Below are positions 42,901 through 55,000 of a DNA stretch of 64,000 bases, piece after piece. Numbering within the stretch: position 1 is the first letter of the stretch; every line of letters starts with the position of its first letter. This stretch comes from Lumbricus rubellus. Its lineage: Eukaryota; Annelida; Clitellata; Crassiclitellata; Lumbricidae. The stretch is taken from the NCBI GenBank assembly GCA_945859605.1, contig OX243826.1, positions 1,507,547-1,571,546 of the forward strand. The letters run 5' to 3'. Position numbers and translations under genes: made by a program. The notes under the pieces are model-generated. The model was not told the origin of the DNA and searched no databases. It saw nothing but the letters and a program-made list of their open reading frames with translations.

Positions 42901-45900
42901 GCATCGTGTTAGAGACAAGGTCACAGGGTCAATCGACAACTATGACAACGAGATCGCCAAGTGGAATCTGGAGTGTAAGGACTGTGCGATGGCTTCTATG
43001 TACAATTTATGAAGCGCCTCTATTCGACTTACTTAGTTACTTTGAATTGTCGGACTTATTGGTTTAATTTCTCCATGTTTTGTACTGGATTGTCTTGGTT
43101 TATTTTGGAGCATTAAGTTACTATAGGCCTAATGCTATTGGACACCGCTACCAGATTAGCTAGACAATTTTCAATGAGACACTGGTCTGGCAGTTTCTAT
43201 TCTTCTTCTATTTTCAAGGTCTGCCTCATCGCGGGGCCGTGCGCTCTGGGAGCGTTTCTGAATGGCTCACCGTACTAGAGGAGGTTTGCAAATGTTTAAC
43301 TTCAATACAATACAAAATACAAAAACGTCACTACCATCATTATTGCTATTAAGTTGCTGGCAGAAGTTAAACTTGTAGCGTTGTGTTAATTTCTCCATCA
43401 GCGTGTGGACTGTCGTGTTTCGAGAAGAGGCTGGGTTCCTTAGAGACGGAAGATGCGGAATGTTGGCAACAGAAGCTGATCGATGCCAATGCCAGCATCT
43501 TCCAATTGACGCTGAAGATGCGATTTTCTCTTCCGCTCCATCTGTTGCTACCGACGCCAACTTGGAAGAAACTGATGGAAGCGGAGGACTACTTCTATAG
43601 GTATAGATGGGTGGTGGATGGATGAGTGGATGGATGGATCGGTGGATGGATCGATGGGTGGATGAGTGGGTGGATGAGTGGGTGGATGGATAGGTGGATG
43701 GATGAATGGGCGGATGAGTGAATGGATGGTGGGTGTATGGGTGGATGGATGGGCGGATGGATGGGCGGATGGATGGGTGGATAGATGGGCGGATGGATGG
43801 GTGGATGGATGAGTGGGCGGATAAGTGAATAGATGGTGGGTGTATGGGTGGATGGATAGAGGGATGGGTGGGTGAATTGGTGGATGGATGGGTGAATGGA
43901 TCGGAGGATGGATGAATGGATGAGTAGGTGGATGTATAGGTGGATGGATTGAAGGGTTGGTCGGTGAAATGATGCATCTATTAGATGAATTGCTGCAGCA
44001 ATGCTTTCGTGAACGGAAGGAAAGTTGAATGGATGAATGTATTAATAAACTGACAAATTGATAGATACACTGAAAAATTCTTTATGAATGAATGGAGCGA
44101 CTGAATGTTTGATTGACAGTCGTATAATAAACGGGTAGACAAACAAAAATAAACCCTTCCATCCGTTCATACAACACATCATCCTTCCATCCGTCCATCC
44201 GTCCATCCATGCAAACACCGACCTATGTTCGATCAATACTTTATCGATCTGTGGAAGACTGGAAACTGACCTGTCCGTCAGTTGGTCACAATCCATGTTT
44301 TCTCTTTCACAGCAAGGGTCAGAGGTTGGTGGAGGAGGCGGTGGAGAAGGTCAGGGAGGTCATCGACAGAGGTCAAGACCTTGAGGGTCGGTTCAGCGTG
44401 CTGATGCAGTTGATGAAGCGCAAAGATCTGAGTTGTTCGGATCTGAGTGTCATCATTCTGTCGATATTTACAGATGGATTGAGCACGGTCTGTGGAATTG
44501 AATTGATTATTTTTTATTATGATTTTGTTCAATATGAGAAATGTAATTCAATATAGAATAATGTAATTTTATTGCAGTGCAGTATGGCACAGCGTAGCAT
44601 GACACAGCTTTGCATACATGTAGAATAGCCGAGCAGCACACTGTATAGCTTAGCATAGTAGGCTATAATTGCATAGCATATAATAGAATGACATTGCATA
44701 GCATGGCATGACATTGCATAGTATAGCATTGCATAGAATGGCATAGTAGACAACAGTATAGCACAGCATAGAACAGCACAACATATCATAGTACTGCATG
44801 GCTTTGCATAGTATAATTATTATAGTAATGTTAACATCATTTTAATATCAATAATTATTAATGAAACTGAAAATAACACCAATAAACGTGTGTTTTCACC
44901 GAACGATATTTTGAACTTTGATTTGCCTTTCTATCCCGTACAATAAGAAAGAGGCGCAGGAATAGGCCTACATTCGTTACTGCTGTTCTTATAGGCCTAA
45001 TAATTGTAGCAGTATAAGTAGCAGTAACATTCGCAGAAAATGCAACAGGGTAGTGGCAGTTCTGTAGTAGCATTACTAGCATTATTACAAGTAACAGTAT
45101 TATTTTGTGTTATGATAATATTATGATGATGCTGTTTGCTGATGACAAAGATGGTCTGTTATCATTGTCACTCTTTGGAATACTCTGTCTCCATCTACTC
45201 GGTCTCAACTTCTAACTGGTAATCCCTCCTCCTCATTTTCTTTCCTCAAAACTTATTTCTTTCTGAACGGTTCACCCTAGTAGGCTAGAGGCGCTTTATA
45301 AATGTTTTATACAATACAATTGTACAGACGGTGCCTAGTCTGGTCGGCCAGCTGTATTGTCTGGCCACAAATCCGGACAAGCAGGAGCGGCTGCTGGCAG
45401 AGATCAATCGGTTGGCACCAGACAGAGGCGCTGATATCACGGATGACGTCATTCAAGAGTCCGCCTATCTGAAGGCCTGCATCAAGGAAGGGTTCAGGTC
45501 GCTATGCTACATTACTCTTTGTAACGTGGTCATAAGAATGATTCAATAAATTATGTTGGTTTCAATAGCACCACTATCAATTACCCAAGACGTCATAATG
45601 CCATCTATTTGAGGTAGACATTGCCAACGTAATTGCAATGGTTGCTATGGAACCTTTCATCGAGTTACCATGGGAACTGATTGGCAGGTTAAAAAATATA
45701 TACAACAGTTGAGGTTGGACAACAATTATAGTGTAATTGGCTACCATGACAACACATTGTAAGTGTGCACGTCGCTGTTGCTAGGTAATCTGACAACTGT
45801 GGACCATGACTACAGCAGAACTTAAGTTCTTCCATTTGAAATTCAACTTTCTCGGTTGTCAATCAATCGGACAGCTGGTTGTCATGGCTACAGCATCATT

Positions 45901-48218
45901 GTAGATTTCTGTTGTCTGCTTCAGGTTCTTTCCGATCGGACCAGAGGTCTCTCGAATTCCGTTGAAAGACATCGTCATCGCTGGATACCGTATCCCTGCA
46001 GGAGTAAGATGATGATCGGAGAAACTGGCGCTATAAAAACTGCATTGCCATAATATACGGACATACGTGTATAAACATATTATACAATTATTCCACATAC
46101 ACACATGCAGATGTGCTACACACATACAATTAAACCAATTATGCAAACTCACAAAACATGTTTTCATACACAATAATACAAACCATCAATGAAACAAACA
46201 TGCAATCATCAAACATTCAAATAATTTTAAATTATATTTTTATAGACAATGGAAACAAAGCGATTTCAATTCAAGTAAGTTTATTCTGAGAAAAGAAAAT
46301 TTTAATGTATATAAAATGAAACTTTCCAATAGTTCGTGACACAATCACGCCGAAAGTTACGCACCGATTGTTTTGAAAATTTACCAAAACCTTCCATTCC
46401 AATAGCACCGTGTTTTAAGTTTTTTTTCCAGAAAAAAACGCAATCTTTTCCACAAAAAGTGAACTTTGCAATCCGTTCAACCGCCATTTGCAAATTCAAC
46501 AAAACTGTCAGATTTCAGAAACGAGTTGTCCCCAAACACAGCAGACGAAACATGAATGAGGTCGCGTGCTGTGACGTCATAAGCGAGTCGCAAAAAGCGG
46601 CCTTTCATCATTATTGGGCTGTATCCGATGTCAGCAATGGATGGTGTGACGGAGGGGGAGGGGGAGGGAGAGGGGGAGGGGGAAAGGGAGGGGAGGGGGA
46701 GGTGGAAAGGGAGGGGGAGGGGGAGGGGGAGGTGGAGGGGGAGGGAAACGCGTGGTTGGGTACAGCTAGTTATCAATAAAAAGCAAAATGATCATGAAAG
46801 AAATAATACTATTAATAACGGAAGTCTCTTCACGTCAAATGCAAGGCACGTACGTATGACTCTTGGTTTCTGTGTTCTGATTGTTATGTGTCTTTCTGTT
46901 CGTTGCAGACCCACGTCAGCCTCAACAACAACCTTCTCCTTCGTCTGCCAGAGTACTTCGACGATCCGGAGAAGTACGTTCCGGAGAGATGGATCCGCGG
47001 TGGATCGGCCCAAGACATCCATCCATACATCCTGCTTCCGTTTGGTCACGGCCCAAGAATTTGCGCTGGTGCGTTACCTGTTTTAAAGTTCATGTAAACT
47101 CTGACTTATTCATTCATTCATTCATTCATTCATTCCGAAAACTTATATAGCGCCTCTTCAAGAAGTCTACTCAGAGGCGCTTTCAGCCCAGCCACGGCTA
47201 AAAAATAGGTCTTAAGTAACTGGTAGAAGGCAGGCAAATTATTCCGAGGTAGCGAGCGTAGCGCAAGCGGGAGCCCATTCCATGTGGACGGGCCAACAAC
47301 CGAGAAGGCTCTACGCTGCCTGGTAGCAGAGCGGGTTCGAGGGACCAGCAGCCGAAGAGCGTAAAGCTCGACGGGAGGCTATGTCGGAGACAGGGCGACA
47401 AAGATCAGATAAGTAGGACGGAGCACAGTCAGTGAGGCACCGCCAGACAAGTGCTGCTATTCTGTATGAGATGCGCTGCGACTTATACTCTGAGGGCAAC
47501 TGCTTATTCAAGAGCATTGAGTCTTTTCAGGGAGGCTGTCCAGAGAAGTCCAGGGATAAAGTGGCACTGTGTTTTCGCTGCCAAGAAGGATAATGTATGT
47601 ATACTACATAGCCAATTACATGTATAGGCTAAGAGAAGTTGGCCTACCTTCTGGAGAGATGGATGGTAGTGCATTGGCTAAGCAACAGAAGAGACCCAAA
47701 AGAGGCACCAGACCCATTTAGCTATGATCAACCTTACAATACAGTGAATAGTCATTTATCAGGTAAGTGAAACCATTTAAATCCCCACAAAATTAATAAG
47801 AGGATTGATATTTTAGCCTGTTAATAAAAGACGATCACATGATTTGAGTAAGCATTAGTTTTTAGAGCTTTTTTAACTGGGTATGCGTGGTTGCATACGG
47901 AATACAAGCTGGCAATGTATACCAAGACGTTAGGTCAGTCATTGCAGCCTAATTATCTATTGATCGTGTAGGCTATTGGGAACATTGCTACAGACTTCAA
48001 GTTCCAGTAGACCTTGCGTATAATAACTATGACTAATGATGATGTTTTTGGCAGGGATGCGATTTGCTGAGCAGGAAATGCGAGTTCTGTTGATTAAACT
48101 TCTACAAAACTTTCGCATTGTTTGGCCACAACCGATCGAAAGCGCAAGTCAACGATACACGATGCTTCTGAAGCCAGACCTTGTTCCTCGTTTTCAGTTT
48201 CTGCCAATAAATCCGTGA
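39971..48218 (+). CDS. Mitochondrial-clan cytochrome P450, gene 1 (complete, nine exons)
   Basis: Exons: 39971-40193, 42039-42267, 42778-42974, 43402-43600, 44313-44487, 45328-45497, 45925-46003, 46909-47068, 48055-48218. Total 1596 bases, about 531 aa, and all phases close. The N-terminus is rich in Arg, Ser and Thr with no acidic residue for the first 40, a mitochondrial targeting pattern, followed by the Pro-rich hinge [12 protein letters not shown]-helix TDGLST/T (336-342), ExxR at Glu395-Arg398, PERW at 449-452, haem loop [10 protein letters not shown] (469-478) with ligand Cys476, then MRFAEQEM. P450s of this clan receive electrons from adrenodoxin in mitochondria; substrates are often sterols or xenobiotics, unknown here. 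The exon 5 donor (GTCTGT) is weak. Tandem partner at 52057. Splice sites are my reading. Confidence 0.9.
40506..40742. mobile_element. hAT-type MITE in P450 gene 1 intron 1
   Basis: Ends CAGGGGCGCAACCAG and CTAGTTGCGCCACTG with subterminal CCTGGGGGTGCTCA repeats. Flanks match at about five of eight positions, so it is old. Confidence 0.6.
41022..41892. repeat. (GGGAGA)n hexanucleotide array, about 145 copies
   Basis: Almost perfect for 870 bp with a single extra G near 41721 that shifts the register. It lies in intron 1 of P450 gene 1. The 304- and 333-residue frames across it are repeat translation (Glu-Gly and Ser-Pro) and not genes. Confidence 0.95.
43200..43325 (+). repeat. Non-LTR retrotransposon tail (ATACA-type)
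   Basis: A region ending TTGCAAATG.. and AATACAATACAAAATAC, similar to 45190-45327 where a coding trace is clearer. Confidence 0.45.
43612..43965. repeat. (GGATGGAT)n-like minisatellite
   Basis: Irregular GGATGGATG/GGTGGATG units beginning about 12 bases after the exon 4 donor of P450 gene 1. Confidence 0.85.
44570..44815. repeat. Degenerate TAGCATAGCA-type repeat
   Basis: Many imperfect units of ATAGCATRGCAT / GCATAGCAT over about 240 bp, in intron 5 of P450 gene 1. Confidence 0.7.
45190..45327 (+). repeat. Non-LTR ORF2 C-terminal scrap abutting P450 exon 6
   Basis: Plus-strand frame [14 protein letters not shown], then SFLKTYFFL and a stop resembles the end of CR1/L2-like ORF2. The 3' tail AGGCGCTTTATAAATG with TACAATACAAT runs straight into the acceptor TTGTACAG of exon 6 at 45328. 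Confidence 0.6.
46309..46769 (+). mobile_element. Helitron copy with worn 5' end
   Basis: Body (GAAACTTTCCAATAGTTCGT, GCACCGATTGTTTTGAAAAT) matches the start of the Helitron at 28596; a GGGGGAGGG tract and ACGCGTGGTTGGGTACAG then CTAG before T close it. The first bases no longer read TCTATA. It is in intron 7 of P450 gene 1. Confidence 0.75.
47110..47530 (-). pseudogene. Non-LTR retrotransposon ORF2 3' end
   Basis: The minus strand encodes, in two frames, [30 protein letters not shown] sequence (shown in part) then [19 protein letters not shown] and [14 protein letters not shown], the classic C-terminal tail of CR1/L2-like reverse transcriptase proteins. The element ends with GCGCTATATAAG and (GAAT)n. 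Truncated at its 5' side, in intron 8 of P450 gene 1. Confidence 0.8.
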
Positions 48219-49454
48219 ACAAGTCTACGTGCTTAAGAGAATAACGACAGCAGGTGCCTTGAAGTCTTAAGTTATGCTCACTGAAAGAAACTTGATGGAC
48301 TAGAGCAGGGATGCAAAAGTCTTGAAGACCAACCTGCGAACTTTATGTTGCGTGCAATTTTTTTGTATACGAAGACGACGATAAAAATTATTTTCCCCAA
48401 ATTATTATGTATAGAAAAAGGCTACAATCTATTTTGGATTTCCTAAGAGTTCTCAGTAGGTTACAATTTATTCTCAACTTCAAAACCATTCTCTATGATG
48501 ATCTATTATCAATTTCCGAACTGTTCTCAGACGGCCTACATACAATACATTATCAATATTCAAACCATTCCAAACACAATGCAATCTATATTTCAAATCA
48601 ATAATAGTTTCAGTTAGGCTGTACAATGTACAATTTAATATAGGCTATATCTTGTCTCTAATACGACTGAATACAACTCATCGAACTGCAATATAATGCG
48701 ATTCGTCACAGTAGCCTGCGCTAATTAACGAGCGACTACAATACGACTCTGGCGACGCAAGACACAATTTGTAGCCAGGGCAATCATGCAAGTAGCCAGG
48801 GCAGACATGCAAGTAGTCAGGGCAGAGGGCAAGTCGCGTGCTCGATAGTACGGTCTATTATAATAATAGGCCTATTATTTGGCGCTACCGCTACAGCTTG
48901 GTTTCCCCCACTAGATCTGGTTTGTTTTACCTTCGTCTGGATATCTGTTTTTGTGGCCAAATCTGGGTTTATTTAAGTTACTTGACCACTATTTTGTATT
49001 AACAGCACCTGAATATTTTGTGCACTGAGAAATTATGCATTGTAGGCCTATTTATAATGAAATTCAATGTAAATGGGCTGTGCTACATAATTTTGGTTCC
49101 ACTCAGTTTTATTTTGAACTCCATGATCAAGAACTTATGCTGTCAATTCACGAATTATAAGATATCAGAAATAAACCCAGATTTCGTTATTAAGAAATCC
49201 AGAAAGTCCGGACTCCATAATTATACCTTTATCAACGATTTTGGACCCATTTGTTAAAATTATGTGGAATTTAAGATATTTTGGAATAGGGTTAGTCTAA
49301 TAAATTTTTTATTAGACTAACCCTATTTAATGTTCTTCAAGTGAGTCGAATCAAATGCAGTTGTAACTTTTAACTTTCGAAAAATGTCAATAATTATCAA
49401 AGTTGTCAGAGACTAGGCATCCATGTCGACAATAAGTTGAAGCGATATCAACCA

Positions 49455-49565
49455 ACCAATCAATCAATCAATCATTCAATCGTAATTTATGTAGCGTCCA
49501 TTCAAGGTACCTACTCAGAGGCGCTCCCGGCCGAGATCAAGCGAAAAAGACAGTCTTCAACAATA
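49455..49565 (-). repeat. Non-LTR 3' tail fragment
   Basis: (CAAT)n, then AATTTATGTAGCG and CCTACTCAGAGGCGCTCCC, the same family as 11021-11215 and 47110-47530. Confidence 0.6.
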
Positions 49566-49783
49566 TATATAGGCCTACTGTTTGTGAAATTGAGAAAAGC
49601 TTGAGAGGCGTGATATAATGTCGTGTGCGCAAAGCACTGCGCATGCGCATCGGGTCGGCCGAGCCTATACCCAAACACACAACGCGCGTGGCTTAAGCTA
49701 CGCTTACGAAGTTTGAAGTAGCCTACTGTTGTCTACGTTTTCGGTTAATTTTTTTCAATACATCAGCAATCCAACTTATAAAG

Positions 49784-50482
49784 CAGGGGTCTCAAACTCA
49801 AGTCATCGTGTGGGCCAAATTTGAAAATTTACAGTGTCTCGCGGGCCGCAACATGAAATTAATATGTCTTGCAAGTTAATCTATTTATATGGGTGAGGGT
49901 TACAATGCTGCAATAAATTATATTATCCTGTAAAATCACCTAAGACAGGGGTCTCAAACACGTGATTAGCGATACACATCATCTGACAATGTTTCCCAAC
50001 TACGAGAACATCATTGTTTAGTTTTATCTTTTGAGATGTGAAGAATCAGAGTAATAGGCCTACAGCTTCCACATTCGCCCGTAACTGTCAGGCGTGTCAT
50101 TTGAGATTTATTAATCTTCATTAAAAAAGGCTGTTCACATAATAATTATTATACATACTGCAGGTGCAGATTTTGAAATTTTTCTTGTAGTAGAAAGTGT
50201 AGAATATCAACCTCGTTGTAGGCTTGCTTCTGCTTGATCATGGCATTATATTGAAGGCCCACTATAACTCTATCTGCTTATCAGCTGTTGCAGATTGAAT
50301 ATCCAGAGCAAAAATTAGAAGAAAACAGTTTGAACCTTGGTTCAAATCGCAAAGAAAAGCAGAATTCGGATTTTTAACCAATTTCTTTCTTTAAATAAAA
50401 AAACAAGCAAAAAAAACCAGATGGCTCTCGCGGGCCGCATTATTCGGGTTCACGCATGCGGCCCGCGTGTTTGAGACCCCTG
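49784..50482. mobile_element. hAT (Charlie-like) remnant, 699 bp
   Basis: Starts CAGGGGTCTCAAACTCA and ends GTGTTTGAGACCCCTG, with subterminal CGCGGGCCGCA inverted. Flanks TTATAAAG (49776-49783) and TTCTAAAG (50483-50490) match at seven of eight. A further internal CAGGGGTCTCAAAC at about 49946 suggests rearrangement or a nested end. Confidence 0.8.
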
Positions 50483-52056
50483 TTCTAAAGCATCTAGAAC
50501 ATTAGGCCTAATACTCTACATCAACTAGACCACCTCCTTAGATGATTGACCTGACATAGGCCTACATACATGTTTAGAGATAGCCTGTCGCTAGACCTAC
50601 GGCTCAACAAGGAGGAGCGACTTTAGGCCTACCTATATTGAATAAATTGTCGAAACTATTTAGGCCTATTTCTACGAAGATTGTAGAGTATCAAACTAAC
50701 ATTCGTGGAACAAAAATTACGTAGTACCGCCACCTTAGGCTACATTAAATTTCACTATACAATGTCATGTAAATACAATGTAGGCCTATAATAATATAAT
50801 ATAATATTTTATTGCTCAGCGCACAGAATATTCCTGCGTTTTAAATAAAAATGGCCAAGAAATTAAAATAAGCCCAAATTTTGCCCGGAAACAATCCAGA
50901 AAACCAGACGAAGGCAAACAATCCAGATCTAGCGGTAAAAAACCTAGCTGTGGCATCACTGGTGATTCATGGCGTGCACGGTAGCGACAAAATAATAAGC
51001 CTATGTAGGCTATAATAGTATGTAAGCCTGTAACAGTTCTACTGAGCCCGCGACTCGCCCTCTGCTCTAGTTACTTGTGTGGCTGCCCTGGCTATGCCCC
51101 GGCTACAAAAAAGTGTCTGGCGCCGTCACTGGCGCCTTGACGTGGCAGTGGTCTATAACCAGACTATGTTTGTTTAGGTCCGGGTACGGTAATGCAATCG
51201 TCAAGACTTTTCTCACGATACGCTTTCTCTAGTCGCGAAAGGTGTGGTATCAAGTTTTATACTCGATTGTGTCTAGCTATGGATCTGCAAACGTGAGTGT
51301 TTGAATATTATGACAAAATTAATACTATTCTCGATAATTGGACGTTTTAACGGACAGTGCAGATCTTCACTCTTCTCTCGGAGTGCTGTGCAAGAGCTGT
51401 GGCAGCAGGAAATTCAGAATATTTTGATATTCAAAACTTAAGGATAGCAGCTGTGTCCGATAGATTCGGAAAGTCGAGTCATCATGGATGCTCAATATTA
51501 TAAATAGTCACCTTGTCACCTTGTGCTGTCAGTTCGTTGAACTCTAGCGATCGTCAAGGCCAGCCTTCTCCATTGCTTTCTTTCTGATATTATTATAATA
51601 GATAGACGATAATATAATAGCATTGAAATATCCAAAATCTTTGAGGATTCTCAATTCGCGGTGGCCTGAAATTTTCAAAGATTGGAACTCGTATCAATCT
51701 GACATATTAACAGATTAGTAGGTTAATCCTACAATTATTCTGAGATTTCGAACATAACAAATCAACAAACCCAAAATATCCAACCAGAAAAATCATTCGC
51801 AGATCTTTACTATAACAGCTGATGGAGACAAAGTTGGAGAGTTTCTAAATCAAAACCTTCCAAAAGATTTAGAAAACGAAGAAATTGGAGAGGTCTCACA
51901 CTTTCACAAAGGGCCTATTTGGAATTTGCAGAGAATAATCAAGATAATAATTATTTCTATCTTCGAAACCTAGAACAGTAAAGGTATTCGAGAGCTTCAA
52001 AGTTACACATAATTATTATAATATTTTATAACTAGAACAAATCAGACTTATTAGAT

Positions 52057-55000
52057 ATGACATCACAAATTCGCATTATATCCCCTCGAAACATGCGTGC
52101 AATTTCTGTTGCCATGGTAACCCGTTCGTCATGGTGGTCGTCATGGAGATCAAATTCAACGATGGCAGCAACCGAAGATGAAAAGCTGAAGACGGAATAC
52201 GAGAGAGCAAAACCGTTTGACCAGATACCGGGTCCTAAAAGATTGCCTTATTTTGGCAATCTACTCCAATACAGACTCGGTAAGTGATTGGTATACACTT
52301 TTAAGGGTAGGCTACGCCGCTACGCCTACTGTTAGAATAGATAATGATATGCCTATCATTGCCGAGCCATTAGAGCATGCCTGCAGGTCGGCAAGTGCAT
52401 TATGAGATTTGTAGAAAAATTGCCGGGGGCAGACGCTAATCCACGCGACATTAGGGCGTGCGTAGAAGACTCTACTGTTTGGATCCTTAGCAAGAATATG
52501 AGTTGGGACACCCAAACCACGGCAATAATCTCAACATTGGCTTTTGTGGCGGAAGGATTGAATGATTGACTAACAGTGGAAGCGACTTGTTTGAGTATCA
52601 GTTTGACTGGTTTATGGTGAGTGACTGACAGATTGATTTACCTATCGTATCACTGATTTACTACCTGCCTGACTAACTGACTGACTGAATGACTGACTGG
52701 CCTACTTACGTGTGTTCTTGTACAGAGTAGGCCCCACTAAGCGTCTGACTTGTGAGATTCTCTTTCGGAGCAATGTCCATGTGTATTTCCGACATATGCC
52801 TACACGAACTATAGCGTATCTAAATGTCTTTTTTCGAAGATAAACAATTTAAATGCACTCTAAAGACTACAATGTGTAGCCGTATAAAAACACTCAATAA
52901 AGCCAGTTCGCTCGTGAATAAGCTGGTGTCCTGCGCTTATTAATAGACACAGCGAAGCGCTGAAGAAAAATAACACGTATCTAAAAAAATCGGTGTTTCC
53001 AGATCCTTATTCGTATTTAAAGTACCACGAGATTCTGCGAGACAACTACCACAGATACGGAAACATCTTCAAGGAAACGATGTCTGGTCGAACGACGGTC
53101 CATGTATTCGATCCAGATGATGTACGAACCGTCTACATGAACGACGGAAGATCGCCGAAGATCGCGCCCCTCATGGAACCGGAACTGACTTACCGGAAGT
53201 GGAAGGGACTGTCACCTGGGCTCGGGACCAAGTACGTAGGCTATTGGCCTATAATTAAGCAATCACTAGTTTTAGATCAATAATTTTGCAATTTATTAAC
53301 AGATTTAAACTCATTTTTACTATTATTATTATTAACAACGAAGAAAAATATTCCTATTGTATGTGCGAGGGCCCCTAAAGTGTGGGTACTGTTCGGCCGA
53401 GCATGTTGACCGTGCCTTAATCCGACCCTGACAACAACAACAACAACAGAGTAGGCCTACTAACTCTCTACATGTAAAATAGGCCTATCGTTAAACTAGC
53501 TGCGTGTAAGCTAAAGTATGATGTTCAGGCCAACATTTGCGTTACACACGTTAAGCGTCTAGATTAAAATAGGAAATAAAATATTAAAGTGAAATATCTT
53601 AATATGGAAACCACTATCACGAAAAGAAAATGCCAAATAATTTATCTACAACATGACATGAGCAGTTTGAGCACTGCTGTAGCGACGAATAGAGAATCCG
53701 ACTTTTTTGTCTTCTATTCAAGTAACGGTGAGCAATGGTATCGTCTGCGTAAAGCAATAAACCCTCAGCTGATGATTCCAAAGGCAGTCACTGTCTTCCT
53801 TCCGAACAGCAACAAAGTGGCCGACGATTTCATCCAACATATTTACCGCAATCGAAATCCAGAGACTGGATTTGTAGAGGAACTGGACAACGAACTATAT
53901 GCATGGGTGATCGATGGTAGGCGAAACATCGAATATATGTACAGGGTGCGAAAAAAATAATTCTCTACGGTGTTTAGTCCCTATCTATGTAAATGAAACT
54001 TCCCAGTCGTAAAGGCAATTAATATCTACGTACAATGTTTCAAATTTCAACAAAATATTTCAAACAGAACAAAAGTTACATCACTTTCAGTGATGCCATC
54101 CACCGTTTTTGGACGATTCAAAGACGTAACGCCAGAAAGAGTAGCAAAAACACGATTTTATTAAGTCTTATCTCGAATAATTGTTATCAAACAGCCTTGA
54201 TATTGCCAGATGACCATTATTCTTACTGTTTTAAAAAGAAACAGGGTACCAGCGTAGCTGCACGTCACTGAGAAGTCACTTAGCAAGATGACAATCAAAT
54301 TGGTAAATATATGGAATCTGTCATATTGATCAACAGGTCCATCAAGAACTTTGCAAAGAGACTCAAAAGAAGTTTTTGGCGCTGGTGGTGGGCACATTGA
54401 CCACAAGTTGTGAAGCACTACTAAGTTCATTTGACAACAGTTATTTGAGATAAGACCTAATAAAATCGTGTTTTTGTTACTTTTTGTTGTGTTTCATTTT
54501 TTAATCATCAAAAACGGTGGGTGGCCTCACTAAAAGTGGTATAACTTTTGTTGGGTTTGAAATATTTAATGAAATCTGGCCAACATATGTAAATATGAAT
54601 TGTCTTTAAATCAGCAAAGATTCATTTTGAAATTCTTACATCTGACCATGATATTATCAGAAAACCTAATTTTTTGCGTTTCGTTTTTGAACCGTCAAAA
54701 AACGGTGGGTGGCCTCACTAAAAGTGATATACATTTTGTTCTGTTTGATCTATTTTGTTTAAATTTGTACCATTGTACGTAAATATGAATTGCCTTTAAG
54801 AGCGTAAAATGTCATTTAAAAATGTGTATGTTTGACCAAGATATGGGCTGAAAACCGTAAGGGATTACTCTTTTGCGCACCCTGTAGATTGGATTTAATT
54901 TGAATATACTAAATTGAAATGATTAGGATTAGAATAGAAAAGATGGAATGCAGTGAAATAATTGGATCATATTTAATTAAATTATATTAGTCTTATCACA

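Larger units (their letters stand above)
48752..51123. mobile_element. Large element with imperfect long inverted arms
   Basis: The left arm 48752-48975 (GGCGACGCAAGACAC, TTGTAGCCAGGGC, AGAGGGCAAGTCGCG, CTAGATCTGGTTTGTTT, CCTTCGTCTGG) recurs inverted in 50855-51123 (for example CCAGACGAAGG, CCAGATCTAG, CGCGACTCGCCCTCT, GGCTACAAAAAAGTGTCTGG). The spacing and order agree. No transposase was found between. The ends resemble hAT types (right end complements CAGTGACGGCGCCAGACAC) but the left end is worn and no duplication is clear. Confidence 0.65.
48219..52056. other. Spacer between the two P450 genes
   Basis: Contains a large inverted-repeat element (48752-51123) with a hAT insertion and a non-LTR tail. 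51300-52056 resembles the upstream DNA of P450 gene 1 in scattered tracts. No gene recognised. Confidence 0.5.

Noticed and set aside
43267..43977. 236-codon minus frame (HPSIHPS units)
   Set aside because: Translation of the GGAT minisatellite next to P450 exon 4.
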